In this document: in pieces, positions 17,599 to 26,858 of the stretch
How the letters are laid out: every line of letters starts with the position of its first letter
Numbering within the stretch: the first letter of the stretch is position 1
Assembly: GCA_012523775.1 (NCBI GenBank)
Contig: JAAYTK010000045.1
Coordinates: forward strand, 1 to 36,888
DNA from: Clostridiales bacterium
GTDB lineage: Bacteria; Bacillota; Clostridia; Lachnospirales; Lachnospiraceae
Direction: 5' to 3'
DNA length: 36,888 bases
The notes under the pieces: model-generated
Database searches by the model: none
The model's input: the letters and a program-made list of their open reading frames with translations, nothing else
What the model was told of the DNA's origin: nothing
Made by a program: the position numbers and the translations under genes

Positions 17599-20097
17599 TT
17601 AAATTGACTGAATAAATTTAAAATATACCTTCTTAATACGGGGGAGTCCTTCATATATACGCTTTCTTAAGGTCTTATAAAAACGAAGAACCGCTAAATA
17701 CTCTATTGGGCTTATGGTTTCCCTTGCAAACCTTGCCTTCCTTACTGTATCCATGCACCTTTCAAAATCCTCAACCGGAACCAGATTCAAATGCTCCTTG
17801 GCATACTCCTCACCTTCCTCCAGGCTTTTGAACCGCTTCGGCAGGAGACGACTAAATATAAACAACTTTTCAATATAACGGTATATTCTCAGTGCTCTCT
17901 TACTGTAGCATTCTTCAGCTAAATACCTCTTCCTCCTCGACTTAAGTATATAATAAATAAGTAACCCTGCCAAAGGTATAAGAATTAGGGGTAATATAAG
18001 CAGCCATCTGGATGTTTTCCCGAACTCTTCCTCCTTATCTATATGGCCGTTGGCTTTTATGTTCTCGTTACTGTTTGTCACGGGAGGTGATGGCTTTAAC
18101 TCCACCTCGGGTAACATAGTGGGACTGGGTGGGGCCTCGGTTGGCTCGATATTCTCTTCATCGGTCGTTTCGTGGTTAAACCGCTCTATATCTCCTAATG
18201 TATTAAATATATCATCCATTCCTGATCCGGTAGTGAATTCCACCGGAATCCATCCGAATCCGTCATAATATACTTCAACCCAGGCATGGGCATTATAATC
18301 TTTAACAGAAAGCTCAGTTATACTGATCTCGCCCGTTAAGTATGACGTTTTTAACTGATTTATCAGATCCGAACTGTTGACTGCGTATCCTTCAACATAT
18401 CTCGACGGATAACCCATGGCCCGAAGCATCAGGGCTCCAGCTGTGGCAAAATGTGAACAGAAGCCTACCTGAGTCTCATAAAGAAAATACTCCGCAAAGT
18501 CCTTATCCTTGGGAAGCCTTCCGGGAGACAGGGAATAGCTGGCGTTACGGTTAAGATAATCCTTAATATAAGCTATGGCATCCGGGAGATTTTCTGAAGG
18601 CTCTCCTACCTGCGTTCTTGAAAAATCATTCTTAAGCCTTTCGAGCCCTTTATCCGGAAGCTTAGTATAGGTCTCATATACGAATTCACGATATTTCTTT
18701 TCATTCGTATTTAATTGTCTGGACAGTATATATCCGAATGGCATGAAATCAAAGTCATCAATAAATCCCGAGATGTTATAGACATAATCATATGACCCGA
18801 TTCCTAACCTATTATTTGAAGCAATACCCAAATCATAATTGAACTCCACATCGTCATTTTCTTCATATATGGTAAAATAGGGAGTATATACATAATTCTT
18901 ATTTGCTTTTTCATATCTAATCTCTATCCTGCCGATATCAAGTAAATTCCGTGAAATACTTTGAAGTATTATAGAGCTACCGATGGCAGGCTCGAAATAC
19001 TCCTGATCAAAGCTTTCTGTCATTTTATCATAGTTGTTTCTTACTTCCTTAGGATGAGTCATCCATCTGTCACCGGTATACACGCTTCCTATATATCCTT
19101 TCAAATATATACCTTCCATCACCGACTGAATAGGTGCGATAATCTTTAAATGCTCTGATTCATCATAAGTTATCCTGTCCACTCTGCCCAGTTCCCCTAA
19201 GCTTAACCCACCTGAGCTGTCATTACTGCCCGACCGAATATTCAGTTTCATGTCGGACAATTTATCCGTTATATCATTAATCGAAAACTCCATCATAAAG
19301 CTTTGTATGTTTGATTTAGCCTCTTTAATTTCATCGATACTGTCATATTTTTCGATAGAAACAAATTGCTTGATTAAAAAAAGCAGTATAAGCGCTATGA
19401 TACAGAATATAGATGCGGACCTTATGCCTATACGATAAGTCATACCTCTGTTTACCTTGTCCGTTGTATCGTAAAAACCGTTTGATATCGACAGAAATAA
19501 GATGACAAGAATATTGGCTACCAGTCCAGGTTCATAGGGTATTATACCCATAGCAAAGCTTACCACTACAGGGATAAGCATAATTATATAACAAAAAAGC
19601 TTGCCTCTGCCACGCATTAAGCACAAGGCAAGTATGCCTACCACAGGTATTATTATCATGATTAATAACCAAGATATATCTTTTTCCTGTGTTGTATAGT
19701 CGGCTATAAAACTGATTGTCCCAAAACCATAGTAATCCCCGGCCTTACGAAGAACTGCATTCTCAAGAAGAAAAAAGCCATTCCTTAATTGTTTAAACTT
19801 AGCATACAGTAACCCACCATATATGACTAAAGCAAATATAAGCTTTAGAAAGTCATATGATGAAGATAACATAAGAAGATAGAATATGGCTCCTGAAATC
19901 AGAATTGCTGTTATAAGATAGCTGTTAACTACATTCAGTTCAAAACATCTGATAAAAATACTCATAAAAGACCAGCTTCCTATAAGTATGATTAATGCCT
20001 GCAAAAGCCTCATATAAATAGGAAACCTTCTATGTGATTCCTCTGACAGATAGATTGTATTGTCAAAAAATATCCCGTCATTACCCTTTTTTAACAT
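17599..20097 (-). CDS. Transglutaminase-like membrane protein (TgpA family)
   Basis: 832 residues. The first 250 residues hold about seven hydrophobic segments, followed by an extracellular region and a transglutaminase core. The catalytic Cys is in VGFCSHF (Cys547) and the His in NAHAWVEV (His604); the third position is Glu620 (WIPVEFT) where classic enzymes have Asp. After a Pro/Thr/Glu linker comes one more membrane helix (about 700-720) and a cytoplasmic DUF4129-like tail. It is the third gene of a MoxR-DUF58-TgpA operon, 15 bp after DUF58, with GATGGTGG upstream of ATG. The trio is widespread; its role, perhaps envelope protein processing, is unresolved. Confidence 0.92.
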   Translation of the reverse strand: MLKKGNDGIFFDNTIYLSEESHRRFPIYMRLLQALIILIGSWSFMSIFIRCFELNVVNSYLITAILISGAIFYLLMLSSSYDFLKLIFALVIYGGLLYAKFKQLRNGFFLLENAVLRKAGDYYGFGTISFIADYTTQEKDISWLLIMIIIPVVGILALCLMRGRGKLFCYIIMLIPVVVSFAMGIIPYEPGLVANILVILFLSISNGFYDTTDKVNRGMTYRIGIRSASIFCIIALILLFLIKQFVSIEKYDSIDEIKEAKSNIQSFMMEFSINDITDKLSDMKLNIRSGSNDSSGGLSLGELGRVDRITYDESEHLKIIAPIQSVMEGIYLKGYIGSVYTGDRWMTHPKEVRNNYDKMTESFDQEYFEPAIGSSIILQSISRNLLDIGRIEIRYEKANKNYVYTPYFTIYEENDDVEFNYDLGIASNNRLGIGSYDYVYNISGFIDDFDFMPFGYILSRQLNTNEKKYREFVYETYTKLPDKGLERLKNDFSRTQVGEPSENLPDAIAYIKDYLNRNASYSLSPGRLPKDKDFAEYFLYETQVGFCSHFATAGALMLRAMGYPSRYVEGYAVNSSDLINQLKTSYLTGEISITELSVKDYNAHAWVEVYYDGFGWIPVEFTTGSGMDDIFNTLGDIERFNHETTDEENIEPTEAPPSPTMLPEVELKPSPPVTNSNENIKANGHIDKEEEFGKTSRWLLILPLILIPLAGLLIYYILKSRRKRYLAEECYSKRALRIYRYIEKLFIFSRLLPKRFKSLEEGEEYAKEHLNLVPVEDFERCMDTVRKARFARETISPIEYLAVLRFYKTLRKRIYEGLPRIKKVYFKFIQSI

Positions 20098-20112
20098 AGC
20101 CCACCATCTCTT

Positions 20113-21360
20113 CTAACTCAGCTTCAAGCCTTCCAAATCCGTCTTAATGCTGGATGAATTTATTGGTAAAATACCGATACCGGTTTCTGCAAATTTCCTC
20201 ACCAACTCTCTGGCTATGGGCAGATCCCAGTTCGTATCGAACTCATTATAACCATCGCCGTCATCAGTCCCGCTAATATATAATATCTGTCTGTCAATAG
20301 ACTTTATTAGTATCAATGATTCAAGCTGTTTATCAGTAACCACCTTTGTCACATAGAACAAATCGGTATACTGCTCATTAGGAAACTCGGCAAAGTATGA
20401 TGCTGCCAAATCCGCATCCTCTGAATGCGGACCACAGTTTAGAATCTCGTCCACAGCTTCAAACAAATCCTTTTCATCCGCGATTCTGACTCTTTGACAG
20501 GATTCCAAATGCTTATTATACCAAGTCAGGTAATGGTACTGTCCTCTTATCATAAATGAATATGATAATGATAGGGCACATTCCAGAACAGAATCCACAG
20601 CATATAAAATGTCTTCATCATTTGGAATACCCAGATCGGCAAATACCACCACCGAGCAGTTCTTCGGATCACTAAAATCCTTTATCATCAGCTTATTCTG
20701 CTTAATACTGAGCTTCCAATGAATTCTGACGGGACGGTCACCCTCCCGATATTCTCTTATGGCAAATACTTCAGAAGGATCGTCGCCGCTCTTTATGGCT
20801 GAAAAAGTATCGCTTTCCACCTGCATTTTAGATCCATCTTCCAGATAGTCCTCCGATAATTCGTAATAATAGGGCAGAACAGCCACCTTAATCTCGGCCA
20901 GATTTTTCTCTCTCAATGAAAATATCTTCAAATAATCGAATACCCGTACCCTTGAAAGAGATATCTTTAAATTACCCGTATGCTCTGAAACCAAATTACA
21001 TAGGACTGTGGTTTTTTCACGACTGTCGACGGTTACATGGAATACCTGTTTATAATTTTTATTTTGATTGGAAAAGGTATTTGAGTAGCATAGAGTAATA
21101 CACAGATTAGTTACAGGAAATATGGTTGGGTTATGAATATGGATGGAAATTGGTATATAATCCCCTCTGTTAACTACATGGGCTGTAGATATCAGCTCAT
21201 AGGACAGCCTACCATAAACATAGCTTAGAATGGCAAATAAAAGAAACGGAAGAATCATAACCGTAAGAAAAAGGATTCCCATAAAATATTCATTATATAA
21301 AATAGCTAAAATACCTGTAATCAAGAGTATTGTCAGATACCTGATTTTATTCTGTATCAT
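20113..21360 (-). CDS. DUF58 domain protein
   Basis: 415 residues. Two hydrophobic segments at the N-terminus (about 8-50) anchor a protein whose central part holds the DUF58 signature IREYREGDRPVRIHWKLS (about 199-216), followed by a VWA-like segment (VVVFADLGIP). It is preceded by the MoxR ATPase (26 bp) and followed by the transglutaminase (15 bp), the standard order of this operon. DUF58 proteins are thought to work with MoxR ATPases as adaptor or substrate. ATG has AAGGTG at a spacing of 5. Confidence 0.92.
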   Translation of the reverse strand: MIQNKIRYLTILLITGILAILYNEYFMGILFLTVMILPFLLFAILSYVYGRLSYELISTAHVVNRGDYIPISIHIHNPTIFPVTNLCITLCYSNTFSNQNKNYKQVFHVTVDSREKTTVLCNLVSEHTGNLKISLSRVRVFDYLKIFSLREKNLAEIKVAVLPYYYELSEDYLEDGSKMQVESDTFSAIKSGDDPSEVFAIREYREGDRPVRIHWKLSIKQNKLMIKDFSDPKNCSVVVFADLGIPNDEDILYAVDSVLECALSLSYSFMIRGQYHYLTWYNKHLESCQRVRIADEKDLFEAVDEILNCGPHSEDADLAASYFAEFPNEQYTDLFYVTKVVTDKQLESLILIKSIDRQILYISGTDDGDGYNEFDTNWDLPIARELVRKFAETGIGILPINSSSIKTDLEGLKLS

Positions 21361-21386
21361 TTTTCACCTTCTTACTATCAGCCATC

Positions 21387-22352
21387 CTATTGGGTAGGTG
21401 CTTTCTCGGATGATATTATCCTTGGTGGCTTAACTATTCTTAAAATATCATCTAAAAGGTTGTCCACAGTTATATTATTCACTCTTGCCTTTGCCCTAAG
21501 TATCATTCTATGGGCAACAACATCCTTGAATATATATTGAACATCAGAGGGTACCACATAATTTCTGCCGCTTAAGAATGCAGTGGCCTTTACCATATTC
21601 ATTAATGCCAATGACCCTCTAGGGCTGACACCCAGCTCTATCAGTGGATTTTCCCTGGTTTGCTTTACCAAAAGAGTAATATACTCGTAGATGGAATCGT
21701 GTATATATACCTCCTCCACCATATTCTGCATTCGAAGTATTTCATCCTTTTCTACTACCTGCACTACATTCTCTAAGGGATTAGAGTTTTGTCTTTGCTT
21801 AAGAATTCCTATTTCACTTTTCATATCAGGATAGCCCATGGATAGTCTTACCATGAATCTGTCGAGCTGAGACTCTGGTAACATCTGGGTTCCTATTGAA
21901 CCGATAGGGTTTTGAGTGGCAATAACCACAAAGGGCTTTGGTACGTCCCTTGTTACACTGTCGACGGTAACCTTCCCCTCCTCCATTACCTCCAACAGAG
22001 CGGATTGTGTCTTACTGGAAGTGCGGTTTATCTCATCGGCCAGAAACAAGTTACACATAATCGCACCCGGTTTATACTGATAGCTTTCACCATCCTTCGT
22101 AAGCAAATGAAAGCCTACAACATCAGTAGGTAATACATCCGGTGTAAATTGAAGTCTGTTATGCTTAAGTGCCATAGACTTTGAAAATGCTAATGCTAAA
22201 GTGGTTTTTCCTACCCCCGGGTAATCCTCCAGAAGAATATGTCCCTTGGCCAGAATGGCTGTAAGGGCCTTCCCGATAATAACTCTTTTACCTATAACTA
22301 CCTTATTTACTTCATTCATAATCATTATGGCTTTATTGTTATAATCTTCCAT
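21387..22352 (-). CDS. MoxR family AAA+ ATPase
   Basis: 321 residues. Walker A PGVGKTT (45-51, Lys49), Walker B LFLADEINR (102-110), sensor-1 VIATQNP and the downstream motif QLDRFMVRL are all present. MoxR ATPases act as chaperones that assemble or activate VWA-type partners; here the partner is probably the adjacent DUF58 protein. It is the first gene of the three-gene operon. A good promoter with an extended -10 lies about 55 bp upstream. Confidence 0.95.
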   Translation of the reverse strand: MEDYNNKAIMIMNEVNKVVIGKRVIIGKALTAILAKGHILLEDYPGVGKTTLALAFSKSMALKHNRLQFTPDVLPTDVVGFHLLTKDGESYQYKPGAIMCNLFLADEINRTSSKTQSALLEVMEEGKVTVDSVTRDVPKPFVVIATQNPIGSIGTQMLPESQLDRFMVRLSMGYPDMKSEIGILKQRQNSNPLENVVQVVEKDEILRMQNMVEEVYIHDSIYEYITLLVKQTRENPLIELGVSPRGSLALMNMVKATAFLSGRNYVVPSDVQYIFKDVVAHRMILRAKARVNNITVDNLLDDILRIVKPPRIISSEKAPTQ

Positions 22353-22402
22353 ATGGATACCCCTATCCTTAACTACGCCTTTGCGTTTTATATTTTTAGA
22401 TA

Positions 22403-22431
22403 ATTATAGCAATAATTATAATACAATTCAA
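22403..22431 (-). promoter_or_regulatory. Promoter of the MoxR-DUF58-TgpA operon
   Basis: On the minus strand TTGAAT (22426-22431), 17-bp spacer, TATAAT (22403-22408) with TGC before it, giving an extended -10. Confidence 0.7.
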
Positions 22432-22495
22432 TGAATTAAAACTACTAGTATACTTAGTAATGTTTGTCTATTCTATGAAAAATATAAGCCATCTA

Positions 22496-22523
22496 TTGAC
22501 TTCTCACGAGAAACGTTTAAAAT
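22496..22523 (+). promoter_or_regulatory. Promoter of the parvulin-like foldase gene
   Basis: TTGACT (22496-22501), 16-bp spacer, TAAAAT (22518-22523), about 30 bp before the GTG start. Confidence 0.6.
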
Positions 22524-22554
22524 ATTCATCATGAGAATATATGGAGGTAGCAAA

Positions 22555-23643
22555 GTGAACAAATCTAAGAAAACTTTAAAAGGCCCGAAAAAAACAAACA
22601 AGAAGCAGTTTACTATCCATCCCGCTATATGGATTGCGGTCGGAGCTGTTTTAGGACTATCCTTAATTATTGGCATATTAATTGATCAATTCTATAATAG
22701 ACCCTTATTAACCATTGACGAGAAAAAATACTATCTTGATGATTTAACCTATCATTTCTATGGCTCTGAATCAGCATATAATTATATCGACCAGATATAC
22801 GGTGGCTCTTATTGGGACATGCCATATGACGATACATCGAATATAACGGTTCGTGAATATGCAAAGCTGGAGGTAATTAATAGTGTAATATACAGCGAAA
22901 TACTGTATAATGAAGCAGTTGCAAACGGCTATACCCTGACAGAGGAAGAAATCGATGAGATAAATCAGCAAATAGACACTACCCTTGAAGGTTTAACCGA
23001 TAAAGTCATAAATAAGAATGGATTTACCAGAGAATATCTTGAAGAAGTCTTTACGAAGAATATGCTGGGCGCAAGATATAAGCAGGATATAATTGACACG
23101 TTGGACATTGATGACGAGGAGATAAGGGCAGGAATTAACTATGATGATTATAGGCAGTATGACATAGAATACCTATATATCTCCAAGAATGTGGCAAACG
23201 ATGAGGATGACGCTCAGGATTCTTCAAGCAAAAAGAATAAGTTGGCATTAGATAGAATCACCAACATAAGAGAAAAAGCTTTAGTTACCGAGGATTGGTC
23301 GACTCTATTACCCGAGGATGAAAAAGACCTGATATATAGGGAAAGCAACTTTATACCCAGTGATAACTATTTCTCCGAAGACTTAAAGAGCACTTTGTTG
23401 AGTATGGAAAATGGTGATATCACTGATGTAGTCGAGGAAGACGATGGATATTATGTATTCCGGATGGTTAATAATAACTCCTCTGAAACCTACGAAAAAA
23501 CTGTAGAAGATGCTATTAAAGAGAAGGAAGAAGAAGCCTTTTCTAAAGAATATAATGAAAGCATTCTGCCGAATCATACATTTGAGCTTAACAACAGAGC
23601 TATTCGTAATCTACGAATGGGACGCATTACATTAGTTGACTAA
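22555..23643 (+). CDS. Membrane-anchored peptidylprolyl isomerase-like foldase (PrsA/SurA type)
   Basis: About 362 residues. A Lys-rich cytoplasmic start is followed by one membrane helix (about 24-45) without a lipobox, so the protein is probably a type II membrane protein rather than a PrsA lipoprotein. The exported part has a SurA-N-like helical segment (LEVINSVIYSEILYNEAVANGYTLTEEEI region) and a diverged parvulin domain near the C-terminus (LLSMENGDITDVVEEDDGYYVFRMV). Expected role is folding of secreted proteins at the outer membrane face. GTG at 22555 is chosen because GGAGG lies 7 bases before it; an in-frame ATG at 22531 has none. Confidence 0.82.
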   Translation: MNKSKKTLKGPKKTNKKQFTIHPAIWIAVGAVLGLSLIIGILIDQFYNRPLLTIDEKKYYLDDLTYHFYGSESAYNYIDQIYGGSYWDMPYDDTSNITVREYAKLEVINSVIYSEILYNEAVANGYTLTEEEIDEINQQIDTTLEGLTDKVINKNGFTREYLEEVFTKNMLGARYKQDIIDTLDIDDEEIRAGINYDDYRQYDIEYLYISKNVANDEDDAQDSSSKKNKLALDRITNIREKALVTEDWSTLLPEDEKDLIYRESNFIPSDNYFSEDLKSTLLSMENGDITDVVEEDDGYYVFRMVNNNSSETYEKTVEDAIKEKEEEAFSKEYNESILPNHTFELNNRAIRNLRMGRITLVD

Positions 23644-23731
23644 TTTTTCCTATAAGCCTGTATAATATCCTTCTTTGATGAAATAATAGTAAGTGACTCT
23701 ATTCATTATTTATATTAAGGAAGGAGATAAA

Positions 23732-23881
23732 ATGGCAAAGAATAAGAATAATAACTTCAAAAACAGCAGTAAAAATTCAACCAGAAACAAAAGCAAAAAC
23801 CAAGCGAGAAACTCAACACAAAACACTCATGCAGAGGTACCGGATAATACACCCGGACGCAGTGGTCCCGGAGGAAATTAA
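23732..23881 (+). CDS. Small Asn/Lys-rich protein ending in GPGGN
   Basis: 49 residues with a low-complexity Asn/Lys/Ser/Arg-rich first half and a C-terminus HAEVPDNTPGRSGPGGN. The start at 23732 is set by AAGGAGATAAA right before the ATG. The ending resembles small clostridial proteins that close with a GPGG(E/N) motif (from memory, the CPC_1213-type family); a spore-related role is possible but unproven. A strong terminator follows, so it is either a monocistron or the tail of the foldase transcript. Confidence 0.65.
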   Translation: MAKNKNNNFKNSSKNSTRNKSKNQARNSTQNTHAEVPDNTPGRSGPGGN

Positions 23882-23897
23882 TTTAAGTTGTATATTA

Positions 23898-23942
23898 AAT
23901 GAGTCTGGCTCTTAATTAAAATGGAAGCCAGGCTCATTTTGA
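23898..23942 (+). terminator. Terminator after the small GPGGN protein
   Basis: Stem GAGTCTGGCT (23901-23910) / AGCCAGGCTC (23926-23935) with one G-U pair, flanked by AAT/ATT and followed by ATTTTGATTT. Confidence 0.8.
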
Positions 23943-23977
23943 TTTCAAAAATTTATTATAGAAATTCGTGATATTAG

Positions 23978-23986
23978 TGTTATAAT
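23978..23986 (+). promoter_or_regulatory. Extended -10 promoter of trkA-trkH
   Basis: TGTTATAAT fits TGnTATAAT, about 35 bp before the trkA ATG; the -35 is poor. Confidence 0.5.
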
Positions 23987-24021
23987 TTAAATTATAAATC
24001 ATTTATGAAAGGAATAATGGC

Positions 24022-25377
24022 ATGGATATTATCATAGTAGGCTGCGGTAAAGTGGGAGAAACTCTCGTTGAGCAGCTCGATCAGGAGGGCCATAATATCG
24101 TTGTAGTGGATAACAGAAGCTCATCCGTAGAAAATATAACAAATTTTATGGATGTAATGGGAATAGTAGGCAACGGCGCAAGCTATAATGTCCTATTGGA
24201 AGCGGGGATTGAAAAAGCCGATCTTTTAATTGCCGTAACCGGATCAGATGAGCTTAATATTCTATGCTGTATGATTGCCCAGAAAATCAGCGGCTGTCAA
24301 ACAATAGCCAGAGTACGTAACCCTCAGTATAGTGATGAAATCGATTTTATTAAAAGGGAAATGGGTATTTCCATGACAATAAATCCCGAGCTTGAGACGG
24401 CGACTGAAATGGCTTCATTGATTAATCTTCCATCAGCAATAGAGATTGATTATTTTGCCAAGGGAAGGGTCGAATTACTTAAATTTCATGTTCCGGAGAA
24501 TTCCGTACTGAATAATATGAAGATAATGAACCTATCATCAAGGCTTCACAGCAAGGTTCTTGTCTGTATGGTCGAAAGAGAGGACCAGGTATACATTCCC
24601 TCAGGTAATTTCATGCTTCAAAGCAATGACATAATATCAATTGTAGCCTCTCATAAAAATGCCATAGACTTTGTTAAGAAAGCAGGTATTCTCGTAAATA
24701 CCATAAAGAATGTTATGTTAATCGGGGGCGGTACCTTAACAGTATATCTTACAAAAATGCTGGCGGCCTCAGACATTAAGGTAACTGTCATCGAGCAAAG
24801 CTTGGATCGCTGTGAGGAGCTAAGCGACCTGCTACCCAATGCTATGATTATTAATGCCAATGCCACAGTAAAGAATGTGCTTTTGGAAGAAGGAATAGCC
24901 GATACCCAAGCATTTGCTTCTCTAACCAACTATGATGAGGAGAATATACTATTATCTCTCTATGCCAAGAAGCGTTCAAACGCTAAGATATTTACCAAAA
25001 TTTCACGAATGACCTATGATGATATTGTCGGTGAGATGCCTCTCGGAATTATTATAAACCCAAAGCTGGTAACAGCCGACCGTATTCTTCAGCATGTAAG
25101 AGCAATGGAAAACTCTAAGGGCAGTAATGTAGAGACCTTATATCAGCTTGTAGATAATAAGGTAGAAGCTTTAGAATTCTTCGTAAGAGACAATGCAAGA
25201 CTTATCGGAGTACCGTTGGAAAAGCTCCGTCTAAAGCCTAATCTTCTGGTTAGCTGCATTAACCGCAAAGGGAGAATAATTATTCCCAATGGTCAGGACC
25301 ATATCGAGGTCGGTGATACGGTTATTATTGTAACCACCAATAAGGGCCTGAGTGATTTAAATGATATTTTACTATAA
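24022..25377 (+). CDS. trkA: Trk potassium uptake protein TrkA
   Basis: 451 residues, the full double-RCK form. The first RCK/TrkA-N domain starts with IIVGCGKVGETL (4-15) and an acidic residue after the second strand (VVVDN), typical NAD-binding. The second copy starts VMLIGGGTLTVYL (about 233-245). Each is followed by a TrkA-C domain (near 140-220 and 365-450). It is the cytoplasmic gating subunit for TrkH, whose gene starts 46 bp downstream in the same operon. Binding of c-di-AMP or nucleotides to TrkA-C domains is known in relatives, not shown here. Confidence 0.95.
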   Translation: MDIIIVGCGKVGETLVEQLDQEGHNIVVVDNRSSSVENITNFMDVMGIVGNGASYNVLLEAGIEKADLLIAVTGSDELNILCCMIAQKISGCQTIARVRNPQYSDEIDFIKREMGISMTINPELETATEMASLINLPSAIEIDYFAKGRVELLKFHVPENSVLNNMKIMNLSSRLHSKVLVCMVEREDQVYIPSGNFMLQSNDIISIVASHKNAIDFVKKAGILVNTIKNVMLIGGGTLTVYLTKMLAASDIKVTVIEQSLDRCEELSDLLPNAMIINANATVKNVLLEEGIADTQAFASLTNYDEENILLSLYAKKRSNAKIFTKISRMTYDDIVGEMPLGIIINPKLVTADRILQHVRAMENSKGSNVETLYQLVDNKVEALEFFVRDNARLIGVPLEKLRLKPNLLVSCINRKGRIIIPNGQDHIEVGDTVIIVTTNKGLSDLNDILL

Positions 25378-25423
25378 ATAATTTCATTAATATCCCATAA
25401 TATTTCGTTAATAAGGAGCAGTC

Positions 25424-26854
25424 ATGAATAAATCTATTATATTACACATATTGGGATGGATATCATGCTTCGAGGCTGCATTTTTGATATTACCGGTTAT
25501 CGTTGCATTAATTTATGGCGAAAACAGCGTCTTTGCTTTTCTGATAACAATCGGAATATGCCTAATAATCGGGGTTCCTCTGGCTTTAAGAAAGCCAAAG
25601 AACAGAACTTTTTTTGCCAAAGAAGGATTCATATCCGTTGCATTGGGTTGGATATTATTGAGCCTTATAGGGTCACTTCCGTTTCTTATAAGCGGTCAGA
25701 TTCCAAACCCTGTGGACGCTTTATTCGAAATAGTATCAGGATTTACAACCACAGGCTCAAGCATATTAAATAATGTTGACGTACTGGATAAAAGTATGCT
25801 TTTTTGGCGAAGCTTCACCCATTGGATCGGAGGAATGGGAGTATTAGTATTGGTACTCGCTATTCTGCCATTGGCAAGGGGAGAAAGTATTCATATTATG
25901 CGAGCCGAAAGCCCCGGTCCTTCAGTGGATAAGCTTGTACCCCGCATGAGAACCAGTGCTTCTCTTCTCTATGGAATCTATATCGGTATGACTATTCTGA
26001 TGATTATATTGCTTCTTATAGGAAAAATGCCTCTGTTTGATTCACTTACGCTTACCTTCGGCACTGCCGGTACAGGTGGCTTTGCAATAAATAACACCAG
26101 TATTATGTCCTATACACCATATCATCAAAGTGTTATTACAATATTTATGTTTCTTTTCGGTGTTAATTTTAATTTCTACTATCTTATTTTGCTGCGAAAA
26201 GTGAAGGATGCCGTTAAAATGGAGGAGGTTAGATGGTACTTTATCATCTTTGCCGGTGCCGTTATACTTATATCATTAAACACCGGTGGTCTAAAAGGTT
26301 TTTTTAATGCATTACATCATTCCGCCTTTCAGGTATCCTCTATTATGACCACAACAGGATATGCCACTGTGGACTTTAATTATTGGCCTACATTCTCAAA
26401 GACGATATTAGTAATACTTATGTTTATCGGTGCATGTGCGGGGAGCACAGGTGGGGGTATTAAGGTCTCCCGAATTCTTATGCTTTTTAAGACTATCGGT
26501 AAGGAAATGGCCTTTCTCGTTCATAAGCGCAGTATTAAGGTGATTAAGATAAACGATAAAAAACAGGAGAATGATACCATTAAATCAACCAATGTGTACT
26601 TCGTTACCTTTATATTTATATTTGCTATATCATTACTTATCATATCTCTTGATAATTTTGATTTTACCACAAACTTTTCAGCAGTTACGGCTACACTAAA
26701 TAACATTGGACCCGGCTTAGGGAATGTGGGTCCAATGGGTAATTTCAGTGGTTTTTCAAATCTGTCTAAAATAGTTTTGATGTTTAATATGCTTATGGGA
26801 AGACTGGAGATATTTCCAATTCTTCTGTTGTTTTCTCCCAGTACATGGAAATAA
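25424..26854 (+). CDS. trkH: Trk/Ktr potassium channel subunit TrkH
   Basis: 476-residue integral membrane protein. The four selectivity-filter-like P-loops are visible: TTTGSSIL, GTAGTGGFAI, TTTGYATVD and NNIGPGLGNVGP. The STGGGIKVSR segment and the terminal MLMGRLEIFPIL are family hallmarks. It carries K+ inward and works with TrkA encoded just upstream. AAGGAG precedes the ATG. Its stop is 4 bp from the convergent DUF3298 stop, and a GC hairpin after it lies inside that gene's 3' end. Confidence 0.96.
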   Translation: MNKSIILHILGWISCFEAAFLILPVIVALIYGENSVFAFLITIGICLIIGVPLALRKPKNRTFFAKEGFISVALGWILLSLIGSLPFLISGQIPNPVDALFEIVSGFTTTGSSILNNVDVLDKSMLFWRSFTHWIGGMGVLVLVLAILPLARGESIHIMRAESPGPSVDKLVPRMRTSASLLYGIYIGMTILMIILLLIGKMPLFDSLTLTFGTAGTGGFAINNTSIMSYTPYHQSVITIFMFLFGVNFNFYYLILLRKVKDAVKMEEVRWYFIIFAGAVILISLNTGGLKGFFNALHHSAFQVSSIMTTTGYATVDFNYWPTFSKTILVILMFIGACAGSTGGGIKVSRILMLFKTIGKEMAFLVHKRSIKVIKINDKKQENDTIKSTNVYFVTFIFIFAISLLIISLDNFDFTTNFSAVTATLNNIGPGLGNVGPMGNFSGFSNLSKIVLMFNMLMGRLEIFPILLLFSPSTWK

Positions 26855-26858
26855 TAGT

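Noticed and set aside
18238-18240. Glu620 in place of Asp in the transglutaminase triad as a sign of inactivity
   Set aside because: Many TgpA-type relatives carry Glu or variant residues here; Cys547 and His604 are intact, so no loss of function can be claimed.
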